Shown here one piece after another: positions 7,752 to 15,252 of a stretch of DNA of 64,000 nt. Position 1 is the stretch's first letter. Each line of letters starts with the position of its first letter. The DNA is taken from assembly GCA_035550795.1 (NCBI GenBank), contig DASZOL010000112.1, positions 5,879-69,878 on the forward strand, in the 5' to 3' direction. The stretch is from DASRDR01 sp035550795. GTDB taxonomy: Bacteria > Methylomirabilota > Methylomirabilia > Rokubacteriales > DASRDR01. The translations under genes were made by a program, and so were the position numbers. The notes below the pieces were generated by a model. It made no database searches. It saw only the letters and a list, made by a program, of their open reading frames with translations, and was not told where the DNA came from.

Positions 7752-8909
7752 ATGAGAGAGCAGCCGTACGCTCTTGACGGACGCGTGTCCCGGCGCGCGT
7801 TCGTCGTCCAGGTTGGCGCCGCAGCGACCCTTCTCGGCGCCGGGCTGCCGGCGCTCGCCCAGGCGCCGACCCCGGTCCCCGGAAAGGACAAGCTGATCGT
7901 CCGGAGCCCGCGGCCGATCAACCTGGAGACGCCGCTCCGGGAGCTGACCGCCGACGTCACGCCCACCGACCTGTTCTTCGTCCGGAACAACTACGACGGC
8001 CCGGTCATCGACCCGGCGGCGTACGTTCTCACGGTGGATGGCGAGGTCGAGAACCCGCGGACGCTGCGCCTCGACGACCTCAGGCGCATGGAGCCGGTCA
8101 CCCAGACCGTCACGATCGAATGCGCGGGTAACGGTCGCCGCTTTCACGCGCCGCCGGCACCGGGTATCCAGTGGGAGCGCGGTGCGGTCGGGACGGCGGT
8201 GTGGCGCGGTGTCCGGCTCGCCGACGTCCTCCGTCTCGCCCGCCCGCGGCCGACGGCCAAGCACGTCGTCCCCGACGGCAACGATGCCCCGCCCACGCCG
8301 CAGGCGCCGGACTTCATCCGGAGCCATCCCATCTCGAAGGCGATGGAGCCGCACACGATGATCGCTCTGGAAATGAACAGCCAGCCCGTGCCGCACCTCC
8401 ACGGCGGGCCTGTTCGCTTGCTTGTGCCCGGCTGGGTCGGCTCGGCGTCGATCAAGTGGCTGACCCGGCTCACGCTCGCCGACAAGGAGTGGGGTGGCCC
8501 GTTCATGGCGCGGAGCTACCGGTCGCCGCGCGTCGACGACCCGGATCAGACGTATTCACTCCAGTCGCTCGAGTGCAAGTCGGTCGTCGTGGCGCCGGCG
8601 GACGGGGCGCAGCTTCCCGCAGGGCCCCAGGCTGTCAGCGGGTTCGCCTGGGCGGGGGAAGGGACGATCGTCGCCGTGGACGTGTCGACCGACGGTGGCC
8701 AGAGCTGGCGGCCGGCGAGACTGACGGGCGAGGAGTCCCGCTACGCGTGGCGCCGCTGGGAGTTCGCGTGGACCGCGCCGGCGGGAACGCACACGCTCAT
8801 GGCGCGGGCGAGCGATTCGCTAGGGCGTCACCAGCCGGCGAGCCGGCCCCGTGACCCGCAGGGCTATCGCTGGAACGTGATTCATGCGATCCGGGTGAAT
8901 GTCGCGTAG
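7752..8909 (+). CDS. sorA: Sulfite dehydrogenase, molybdopterin subunit (SorA-like)
   Basis: The 385-residue protein starts with a twin-arginine signal (RVSRRAFVVQ then a hydrophobic run to ALAQA), so it would be folded with its cofactor and exported. The oxidoreductase Moco domain carries IECAGNGR, whose Cys ligates molybdenum, followed by QWERGAVGTAVWRGVRL. The Moco dimerisation domain has PHLHGGPVRLLVPGW and GSASIKWL. The family oxidises sulfite to sulfate in the periplasm. The small c-type cytochrome encoded next would take the electrons, as in SorAB. Other sulfite-oxidase-family substrates cannot be excluded. Confidence 0.88.
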   Translation: MREQPYALDGRVSRRAFVVQVGAAATLLGAGLPALAQAPTPVPGKDKLIVRSPRPINLETPLRELTADVTPTDLFFVRNNYDGPVIDPAAYVLTVDGEVENPRTLRLDDLRRMEPVTQTVTIECAGNGRRFHAPPAPGIQWERGAVGTAVWRGVRLADVLRLARPRPTAKHVVPDGNDAPPTPQAPDFIRSHPISKAMEPHTMIALEMNSQPVPHLHGGPVRLLVPGWVGSASIKWLTRLTLADKEWGGPFMARSYRSPRVDDPDQTYSLQSLECKSVVVAPADGAQLPAGPQAVSGFAWAGEGTIVAVDVSTDGGQSWRPARLTGEESRYAWRRWEFAWTAPAGTHTLMARASDSLGRHQPASRPRDPQGYRWNVIHAIRVNVA

Positions 8910-9198
8910 GCGGAGTGCCGTCCTGGCGGCGGCGCTCGGGGCGGGGCTTGCAGCCGGGGTGCTTGCGGCCGGGCGGCCGGACGCCCAGCCGGGCAACCCA
9001 CTGCCGCCGGGCGAGCACATGACGCTGGTCCTGGGGGCCTGCATCATGTGCCACAGTCCCGAGATGGTCGCCCAGCAGCGCCTCGATCGGGCCACCTGGC
9101 GGGCGATCGTCGACCGCATGATCACGTACGGCGCGCCCATCACGCCCGAGACGAGGCCGCTCATCCTCGACTACCTCGCGACGCGGCTCGGCCCGTGA
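8899..9198 (+). CDS. sorB: Small monohaem c-type cytochrome, SorB-like electron acceptor
   Basis: The 99-residue protein has an Arg-rich N-terminus and signal sequence (LAAALGAGLAAGVLAAG), then one haem-c site CIMCH and a downstream Met (RMITYG) that may be the sixth iron ligand. Its ATG lies inside the last codons of the molybdopterin subunit gene (11-bp overlap), which implies coupled translation and fixed stoichiometry. It would pass electrons from sulfite to the respiratory chain, possibly to the caa3 oxidase encoded at 13-19 kb. Confidence 0.85.
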   Translation: MSRRRSAVLAAALGAGLAAGVLAAGRPDAQPGNPLPPGEHMTLVLGACIMCHSPEMVAQQRLDRATWRAIVDRMITYGAPITPETRPLILDYLATRLGP

Positions 9199-9959
9199 AC
9201 CGGACGGGGAATCACCACCTCGTCGAGGCCTGTGCCCAGCGAGGTTGTCCCGTCTGCGCGTGCCTGCGGGCCGCGGCGAGCCGACACCTCGGCGCCGTTC
9301 TGGCGGAGCACGTGACGGACCCGATCAGCCGTGAGCGCCTTGCCGAGGCGTGGGGGTTCTGCGCCGCGCACGCGGAGGCGCTCCGTGACATGCCCGAGGT
9401 CGCGCTCGGGACGGCCATCGTCTACCAGGCCCTCGTCAAGCGCGCGTGCCGGTGGCTGGATGAGACGGCGCGTGCCCTCGGGCCGCGCGACCGCCGCGGA
9501 GGATGGAGAGCGCTCGTCGGTCGTCCCCGGCGCGCGGGCAACCAGCTCCGATCCCGTCACGAGCGGTGTCCCGTGTGCGTGGAGCTGGTGGCGGCGGAGG
9601 CGGGCTACCTGGACGCGCTGCTCGGCGGTCTGGCGGATCCCTGGCTCGGTCCGGCCTACGCCGGCTCGGACGGGCTGTGTCTCCCGCACCTCGATCTGGC
9701 GCTGGCCCGGGCCGGGGCCGGTCCCGCCGCCGCGCGGCTCGTCGACCTGGCTCGCGAGAAGCTCGGCGCGCTGGCCGACGACCTCCGACGGTTCATCGAC
9801 AAGCACGACCATCGGGTGCGACCGACCTTCACCGATCGCGAGGCGGTCGCGTGGCGCCAGGCGCTCGCGCTCGTGGCCGGACGGGTGGCGCTCTTCGGCC
9901 CAGAGATGGAGCGCGACGGCGCCGGCGACCGACACCCGCGTGCGAGGAGACGTCGTTGA
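9195..9959 (+). CDS. DUF6062-like cysteine-motif protein
   Basis: The protein has about 254 residues. Two cysteine clusters stand out: CAQRGCPVCACL near the N-terminus and RCPVCVEL mid-protein, with further FCAAHAEAL and LCLPHLDLAL motifs. The repeated Cys-x-x-His/Cys pattern suggests metal binding. It resembles proteins annotated DUF6062. The GTG start shares bases with the TGA of the cytochrome gene (GTGA), so it is translated with the sulfite dehydrogenase genes. It has no signal peptide and is presumably cytoplasmic. A role in maturation or regulation of that enzyme is only inference from context. Confidence 0.75.
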   Translation: MNRTGNHHLVEACAQRGCPVCACLRAAASRHLGAVLAEHVTDPISRERLAEAWGFCAAHAEALRDMPEVALGTAIVYQALVKRACRWLDETARALGPRDRRGGWRALVGRPRRAGNQLRSRHERCPVCVELVAAEAGYLDALLGGLADPWLGPAYAGSDGLCLPHLDLALARAGAGPAAARLVDLAREKLGALADDLRRFIDKHDHRVRPTFTDREAVAWRQALALVAGRVALFGPEMERDGAGDRHPRARRRR

Positions 9960-10753
9960 GCCATGAAGCGATCCCCGGGCTCCGCCGCGTGTTGGTCGGC
10001 ATGGTCCATCTCCTTCCGCTACCCGGCACTCCCCGGTGGGGGGGCTCGCTCCTCGCCGTGGTCGAGCGTGCGGTGGCCGACGCGCGCGCGATCGAGGCGG
10101 GCGGCTTCCACGCCTGTCTCGTGGAGAACTACGGGGACGCGCCGTTCAGCGCGGGCCGTGCCGACCCGGCCACCGTCTCGGCCATGGCCATCGCCGCGGC
10201 CGAGGTCCGCCGCGCCGTGCGCTTCCCGGTGGGGATCAACGTGCTGAAGAACGACGCGCAGGCTGCGCTGGCCGTGGCGGCGGCGGTGGACGCCGCGTTC
10301 GTGAGGGTCAACGTGCACGTGGGCGCCGTCGTCGCGGACCAGGGCGTGCTCCAGGGTGACGCGTACGGGACGCTGCGCTACCGACGGCTCCTCGGGACGG
10401 CGACCCGCCTCTTCGTCGACGTCGGCGGCAAGCACGCGGTGCCGCTCGCCCCGGTCGAGTTGGAGCAGGTCGCGCGCGACGCCGCCTACCGGGGTCTGGC
10501 GGACGCCCTCGTCGTCTCCGGCGTCGCGACCGGAGAGCCGACGCCGCTCGGCGACGTCAAGCGCGTCCGCGCCGCGGTGCCCGACCGGCCGATCCTCGTC
10601 GGCTCGGGGGTCGCGCCCGATACGGTGGGCGAGCTCCTCCGGGTCGCCGACGGCGCCATCGTCGGGACGTGGGTCAAGCGCGAGGGCCGGACGACGGCGC
10701 CCGTCGATCCGGAGCGCGTGGCCGCCGTCGCCCGCGCCGCCCGCGCCGACTAG
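9956..10753 (+). CDS. BtpA/SgcQ family TIM-barrel protein
   Basis: The protein has about 265 residues. Signatures are GMVHLLPLPGTP, the early BtpA motif, then VENYGDAPF, GINVLKND and the closing VLVGSGVAPDTVGELL with IVGTWVKREG. The TTG at 9956 overlaps the preceding stop (TTGA) and has GAGGAGA seven bases upstream, so I prefer it to the inner GTG/ATG. BtpA was first described in photosystem I biogenesis, but the family is widespread and SgcQ-like members are thought to be sugar or nucleoside-related enzymes. No photosynthesis gene is present here. Confidence 0.85.
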   Translation: MSHEAIPGLRRVLVGMVHLLPLPGTPRWGGSLLAVVERAVADARAIEAGGFHACLVENYGDAPFSAGRADPATVSAMAIAAAEVRRAVRFPVGINVLKNDAQAALAVAAAVDAAFVRVNVHVGAVVADQGVLQGDAYGTLRYRRLLGTATRLFVDVGGKHAVPLAPVELEQVARDAAYRGLADALVVSGVATGEPTPLGDVKRVRAAVPDRPILVGSGVAPDTVGELLRVADGAIVGTWVKREGRTTAPVDPERVAAVARAARAD

Positions 10754-10811
10754 AGGCGACGTCGCGGCGGGGCTGGGCGGCGACAGCCGGGTGCCGGCCG
10801 GCCCGACCCTG

Positions 10812-11870
10812 TCAGACGGCGATCCAGCCCGTCCGTGCCTGGCGCACGGCGTCGAGCACGCGCTGGACGGCGAGGCCGTCCCGGAATGTGGCCGCCGGCG
10901 CGACGGGGGCGCCGTCCAGCGTGGCCAGGACGAGGTGGTCCACCAGGCGGACGAACGACAGGCCCCACAGGGACACGTACTCCATCCCCGGAGGGGTGGG
11001 CACCGTTTCCGGCTCGGTGAGCTCCGCCAGCGACTGGCCCAGCCGGGCGCCCCACAGCCGGTCCGCCTCGTCGAGGACGAGGGAGCCGTCGTCGCCCCAG
11101 ACCTCGATGCGCGGCCCCACCGCGTGCGTGCCGACGCAGCTCAGGAACACCGTGCCGATCGCTCCCGACCGGAAGCGGAGCGAGAAGGTCGAGAACTCGT
11201 CCGCGGTCACCGGGCGCCGGCCGGTTCCGTCGGGCAGGGGGCGTTCGGCCACGAACGGGAGGGCGATGCCCGTGACGGCGGCGATATCCCCAAGCCAATA
11301 GCGCAGGAGGTCGACCTGGTGGGAGCCGACCGCGCCCAGGAGGCCGCCGCCCCGGGCCTCGTCGAACCACCAGCCCCAGGGCCTCGCGGGATCCTGGCGG
11401 CTCGCGTTCACGGCCGTGAGGAGGACGTGGCGTGGCGCACCGATGAGCCCCTCCTCGATGAGGCGCTTCACCTTCCGTCGATTCGGGTTGAAGCGCAGCT
11501 CGTGGTCGATCACGTGGACGCGCCGGGCCCGCTCGCCGCGCGCGAGCATGTCCTCGGCCTCGGCCGCCGACATCGCCATGGGCTTCTCGCAGAGGACGTG
11601 GCGTCCCGCATCCAGCGCGGCGGTCGCCATCGGGTGATGGAGGGCCGGGGGCGTCGTGATGCTGACGAGGTCGAGGTCGGCGTTGACGAGCATGCTCCAG
11701 TCGTCGAAGGCGTGGGGGATGCCCAGGGTCCTGGCGGTCTTGCTGGCCTTGCCCGGCGTGCCGCTCGCGACCGCGACGACCTCCGCGCGAGGGTGCGCCC
11801 GGAAGGCGGGGATCTGGACGAGCGAGCCAAAGCCGGTGCCGATCACGCCGACGCGCAGCCGCGAGGCCAT
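10812..11870 (-). CDS. Gfo/Idh/MocA family NAD(P)-dependent oxidoreductase
   Basis: The 352-residue protein opens with VGVIGTGFGSLVQIPAF, the Rossmann dinucleotide loop, followed by ITTPPALHH and CEKPMA, the conserved EKP motif carrying the catalytic Lys. The C-terminal sheet domain has GAVGSHQVDLLRYW, with the His typical of the active site. Family members oxidise or reduce sugars, inositols and related polyols. GGAGGAA lies seven bases before the ATG. Substrate unknown. It lies 26 bp downstream of the RNase D gene on the same strand and may be read from that operon. Confidence 0.88.
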   Translation of the reverse strand: MASRLRVGVIGTGFGSLVQIPAFRAHPRAEVVAVASGTPGKASKTARTLGIPHAFDDWSMLVNADLDLVSITTPPALHHPMATAALDAGRHVLCEKPMAMSAAEAEDMLARGERARRVHVIDHELRFNPNRRKVKRLIEEGLIGAPRHVLLTAVNASRQDPARPWGWWFDEARGGGLLGAVGSHQVDLLRYWLGDIAAVTGIALPFVAERPLPDGTGRRPVTADEFSTFSLRFRSGAIGTVFLSCVGTHAVGPRIEVWGDDGSLVLDEADRLWGARLGQSLAELTEPETVPTPPGMEYVSLWGLSFVRLVDHLVLATLDGAPVAPAATFRDGLAVQRVLDAVRQARTGWIAV

Positions 11871-11896
11871 GCCGTGTTCCTCCGGGAGCGGGCTGG

Positions 11897-13036
11897 TCAG
11901 GTGGTTCGAAGTGCGGCCAAGATCGCCGGGCCGAAGGCGTCGACCCGCCAGTGCCGCAGCCCCGGGACGCTTCGCAAGCCGTCCAGGTCGAGCGGTGGAT
12001 CGAGCGCCAGGGCATTGATCAGCCGCTGAGGCAGGAGGACGCCCGGGTCCAGGCCCGACACCTCCGACGCCTCGGTCCGCCACTTCCGGAGCGACTCCGC
12101 CCGTTGGCGGCTGGCCGGGGTGACCACCGGACGCGCCGACCGGAGCGCGCGAGGGAGCTCCGGCAACCCTTCCGCCAGACCCCGCGCAACGGCCGCTACC
12201 AGCGCGTCACCGTATCGGTCCACGAGCCGCGGGCTCAGCCCGGGAATCCCCGCGAGGCCGGCCTGGTCCGCGGGCTGACGCTCGGCCAGCGCGATGAGCG
12301 TCTCCGGGCTCAGCACCTTGAAGGGCGGCCGGTGCTCCGCCCGCGCCCACGCCTCGCGCTGGCGGTAGAGGACGCGAAGCACGGCCAGCGCGCGCGGCGA
12401 GAGCCTGGAGGCGCCCCGGATCCGCCGGTAGGCTTCCTCGTCGGAGAGGCGCTCGGGAACGGGGAGCGCGGCCAGCGCCTCGCACTCCTCCTCGAGCCAC
12501 GCCTCGCGGCCCATGGCGCGCAGGTCGGCCAGGACTCGGTCCCGGAGACCGATGAGGTGGCGCACGTCCTCCGCGGCGTAGTGCTCCTGCGCTGCCGTCA
12601 GCGGCCGTCGGGCCCAGTCCGTCTTCTGCTGGGACCGGGCCGGCTGGACGTCCAGGTACTTCAAGAGCAGCCGGTCCAGACCTAGCTCGCGGACGCCGAG
12701 GAACCGAGCGGCCAGCATCGTGTCGGACAGCCCGGCGAAGGCGAGGCCAAACCGGCGCTTCAGGTAGACGACGTCGTTGTCCCCGCTGTGGAGCACCTTC
12801 AGCGTCGAGGGCTCGGCGAACAGCCGTCGCAGGGGATTGAGGTCGAGCAGGACGAGCGTGTCCAGGAAGAAGACGCGCCCCCGGGGATCGGCGAGCTGGA
12901 TCAGGCAAAGCCGCTCGGGGTAGTGGTGAAGGCTGTCGGCCTCGGTGTCGACCGCGATCGCCGGAAGACCGCTCAGCTCGCGGGCGAGCGCCTCGGCCTC
13001 GTCAGGTGTCCGGATCCAGACGGGGGCGGGCCACAC
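11897..13036 (-). CDS. rnd: Ribonuclease D (3'-5' exoribonuclease) with HRDC domain
   Basis: The 379-residue protein has the DEDDy exonuclease fold: VDTEADS near residue 30 gives the first Asp/Glu pair, HSGDNDVVYL the third acidic residue, and YAAEDVRHL the Tyr/Asp of the last motif. Two HRDC-like helical segments follow, one around RLSPRALAVLRVL and a degenerate one near the C-terminus. RNase D trims tRNA and other small RNA 3' ends. Start is GTG at 13034-13036. The gene lies 42 bp after the duplicated membrane protein gene and may be read from the oxidase operon. Confidence 0.92.
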   Translation of the reverse strand: MWPAPVWIRTPDEAEALARELSGLPAIAVDTEADSLHHYPERLCLIQLADPRGRVFFLDTLVLLDLNPLRRLFAEPSTLKVLHSGDNDVVYLKRRFGLAFAGLSDTMLAARFLGVRELGLDRLLLKYLDVQPARSQQKTDWARRPLTAAQEHYAAEDVRHLIGLRDRVLADLRAMGREAWLEEECEALAALPVPERLSDEEAYRRIRGASRLSPRALAVLRVLYRQREAWARAEHRPPFKVLSPETLIALAERQPADQAGLAGIPGLSPRLVDRYGDALVAAVARGLAEGLPELPRALRSARPVVTPASRQRAESLRKWRTEASEVSGLDPGVLLPQRLINALALDPPLDLDGLRSVPGLRHWRVDAFGPAILAALRTT

Positions 13037-13078
13037 GCACCCAGGATACCAGGGGCCGCCCCGGCGCGGTGCCCCCCC

Positions 13079-14038
13079 TCAGTCCTCGGTCCAGCGCTCC
13101 AGGAGCCGCGCGCCGAGCGACCGGTGACTCAGGAAGAAGTAGGTCACCATGGCCACCGACGCGAGGACGTTGCCGATGGCCACGTTCCACCACGGCAACG
13201 CGCCCGCCAGGTGGACGTCGAGGGCCTGGAGGAACCCGAAGAAGAAGACCTGGAAGCAGAGGAAGAGCGTGAACAGCCCCAGCAGGATCCGGGGCTCACG
13301 TTCGGCGACGACCAGGAGGGCCGCGACGGCAATCCCGAAGAACGCGAACACGGCGAAGTGGAAGACCGTGTACCCCACCACGACGTCAAGGCGGGGGACG
13401 AGGCGCTCCGGATCGCGTAGCCCCTGCAGGACCGCGGCGCCGAGCAGCGCGGGCGTGTGGAGCGGCCGGAGCCGCACGGCGTCGTAGAGGAGGAACCAGA
13501 CGGCGACGACCGCGCCGCCGAGAAGCCCGGCAACGATGCCCTCGCGGAGGACGTCGACCCAGCGGCCGATCAGGCTCCGGGCGAGCCCCGGGTGGCGACG
13601 ATGGAAGTAGTAGAGCATCGCCGCCGAGGCCACGAGGTTCCCCGCCAGGATCTCCCACCAGGCCAGGACTCCGAGCACCGGCAGGGCCCAGAACGCGATC
13701 AGGGCGAGGAAGAAGACCTCGAACGCGGCGAAGAAGATGAGGAGCGCCATGACCATCGCCGGCTCGCGCTCGGCCATCGCCACGAGGAGCGCCGCGATGA
13801 GCCCGACGGCGATGAATCCAAGCCCGTGCAGGACCGTGTAGCCCAGGATGGGCCCGGCCGACACGGTGACGAGGCTGGGGTCGCGGACGCCCTTCAGGAT
13901 CACGGAGCCCAGGATCGCCGGGCTCTGGAGCGGCGCGCCTCCCGCGACGTCGAAAACCAGGATGAGCATCGCGACCGCGGCGGCGCCGATCAGGCCCGCC
14001 GCGACGCCCTCGCGAACGATCCGGCCCTCAAGCGCCAT
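13079..14038 (-). CDS. Internally duplicated polytopic membrane protein in the oxidase operon
   Basis: The 319-residue protein consists of two tandem copies of a unit of about 145 residues with roughly four helices. Copy one begins REGVAAGLIGAAAVA and copy two (near residue 165) REGIVAGLLGGAVVA. Both contain a GYTVLH/GYTVFH block, an AEREP turn and a W-W-x3-GNLVAS/W-W-x3-GNVLAS block. I do not recognise the family. Its start overlaps the end of ctaG by 11 bp, which ties it to the cytochrome oxidase operon. A role in oxidase assembly or function is inference. Confidence 0.8.
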   Translation of the reverse strand: MALEGRIVREGVAAGLIGAAAVAMLILVFDVAGGAPLQSPAILGSVILKGVRDPSLVTVSAGPILGYTVLHGLGFIAVGLIAALLVAMAEREPAMVMALLIFFAAFEVFFLALIAFWALPVLGVLAWWEILAGNLVASAAMLYYFHRRHPGLARSLIGRWVDVLREGIVAGLLGGAVVAVWFLLYDAVRLRPLHTPALLGAAVLQGLRDPERLVPRLDVVVGYTVFHFAVFAFFGIAVAALLVVAEREPRILLGLFTLFLCFQVFFFGFLQALDVHLAGALPWWNVAIGNVLASVAMVTYFFLSHRSLGARLLERWTED

Positions 14039-14855
14039 GCGCCGTCGCCTCCGTCCTGGCGAGGTGCCCTTCATCGTCCTCGCGGCTCTCGGGTCCCGCC
14101 CACCGGAAGAAGACCACCGTGCCCGCGACCAGGTAGCCGAACATCCCGCCCACCCACATGAGGATCCCCGCAAGCTCCTGGTCCGTGCGAGGCGCGAGCG
14201 GCCAGGAACCGCCGGCGTCGGCGTAGAAGGGGTAGAGCACGCCCTCGGCCAGCGTGATGGGCGCGGCGATCGCCATCATCGGGATGGTGGCCAGGAACAG
14301 GTAGAGGAGCTGGGCCGGCGGGCTGGGCCGGGGCCACTCGGGGGCGGATCCCGCGACCGGCCACCAGAGGAGAAGCCCGGTGCCGAGCAGCGAGATGTGC
14401 TCGAGCGCATGGACCTGCTCCACGCGGAGGGCCGTGTCGAACGCGGCGGGGACGTGCCAGGCGACCTGGACGGCGGAGGCGAGCGCGAGCGCCGGGAGGG
14501 GGCGGGTCATCCACCGCCCGAGACGCCCGACGAAGGGCGCTCGCGCGATCGGCGTGAGGAGCCAGGCCGGCAGGCCCAGCAGCCACAGCGCCGGCACGAC
14601 CAGGATCAGGAGCAGGTGCTGGACCATGTGCGCCGAGAGCGCGACGTGCTCGGCCCACTCGGCGAGCGGCCCGAGCAGGGCGCCCGCCAGCACCGCCGTG
14701 CCGGCGAGGAACGCGGCGACGCGCCCGCGGGAGGGCGGCGGTCCCCACCGCCGCCGGCGGCGGAGCGGTCCCATCGCGAGGAGGTAGCCGACCACGAGCA
14801 TCTCCAGGCCGAGCGCGACCTCCGAGTGCCAGTGAAAGCTGGACACGGCGATCAC
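14028..14855 (-). CDS. ctaG: Cytochrome c oxidase assembly protein CtaG (caa3 type)
   Basis: The protein has about 275 residues and several membrane helices. The CtaG_caa3 pattern is visible: HWHSEVALGLE, then EHVALSAHMVQHLLLILV with clustered His, VQVAWHVPAAFD and ALEHISLLGTGLLLWW. This family is needed for assembly of the copper centre of caa3 oxidases. The GTG start shares bases with the TGA of the subunit IV gene, so the two are translationally coupled. A longer start at 14906 would add arginine-rich residues antisense to nothing recognisable and is rejected. Confidence 0.9.
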   Translation of the reverse strand: MIAVSSFHWHSEVALGLEMLVVGYLLAMGPLRRRRRWGPPPSRGRVAAFLAGTAVLAGALLGPLAEWAEHVALSAHMVQHLLLILVVPALWLLGLPAWLLTPIARAPFVGRLGRWMTRPLPALALASAVQVAWHVPAAFDTALRVEQVHALEHISLLGTGLLLWWPVAGSAPEWPRPSPPAQLLYLFLATIPMMAIAAPITLAEGVLYPFYADAGGSWPLAPRTDQELAGILMWVGGMFGYLVAGTVVFFRWAGPESREDDEGHLARTEATAHGA

Positions 14856-15220
14856 CCGGCGCCTGCGGGCGGAACGCCCGTGGTGCCGAGGTGGCCAAAC
14901 AGCCACAGCAGCGCGACGGCAAGGCCGATCGCGATGATGAGGGGCCCGATGAACACGTAGGAGAACCAGGCGTGGTCGAACTTCAGGTGCATGTAGAACA
15001 TGGCGACGAGCGCGAACTTCAGCGTCGACAGGATGAGCAGGATGGGGACCAGGACACGCGCCAGGGCGGGGACGTAGAAGATCCAGACCTCCATGACGGT
15101 GATGGCCAGCAGGAACATGGCCACCACGAGGTACGTCCGGGGGCCCGCTCCCGCGTGCGCGGGGCCGTGGCCCGCGGTCGCTTCCCCGCCGTGGAGCTCC
15201 GGAGCGCGGTGCCCGCTCAC
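14852..15220 (-). CDS. Cytochrome c oxidase subunit IV
   Basis: The 122-residue protein has a His/Gly-rich N-terminus followed by three hydrophobic helices with FALVAMFYMHLKFD, the signature of prokaryotic COX subunit IV (COX4_pro). It starts at a GTG (15218-15220) with GGGAGG eight bases upstream. It lies 32 bp after the fused subunit I/III gene and overlaps ctaG by 4 bp. It is a structural accessory subunit without redox centres. Confidence 0.88.
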   Translation of the reverse strand: MSGHRAPELHGGEATAGHGPAHAGAGPRTYLVVAMFLLAITVMEVWIFYVPALARVLVPILLILSTLKFALVAMFYMHLKFDHAWFSYVFIGPLIIAIGLAVALLWLFGHLGTTGVPPAGAG

Positions 15221-15252
15221 TCGCTGTCGCCTCCCTGGCCGTCGCCCCGATC

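Noticed and set aside
6816..8402. Upstream extension of the MBL hydrolase frame
   Set aside because: It lies antisense to the DUF1499 and sulfite dehydrogenase genes and shows only noise composition. The signal peptide at 6815 marks the real start.
9956..10753. Photosynthesis link from BtpA
   Set aside because: The family is broad and no photosystem, pigment or reaction-centre genes occur in the window.
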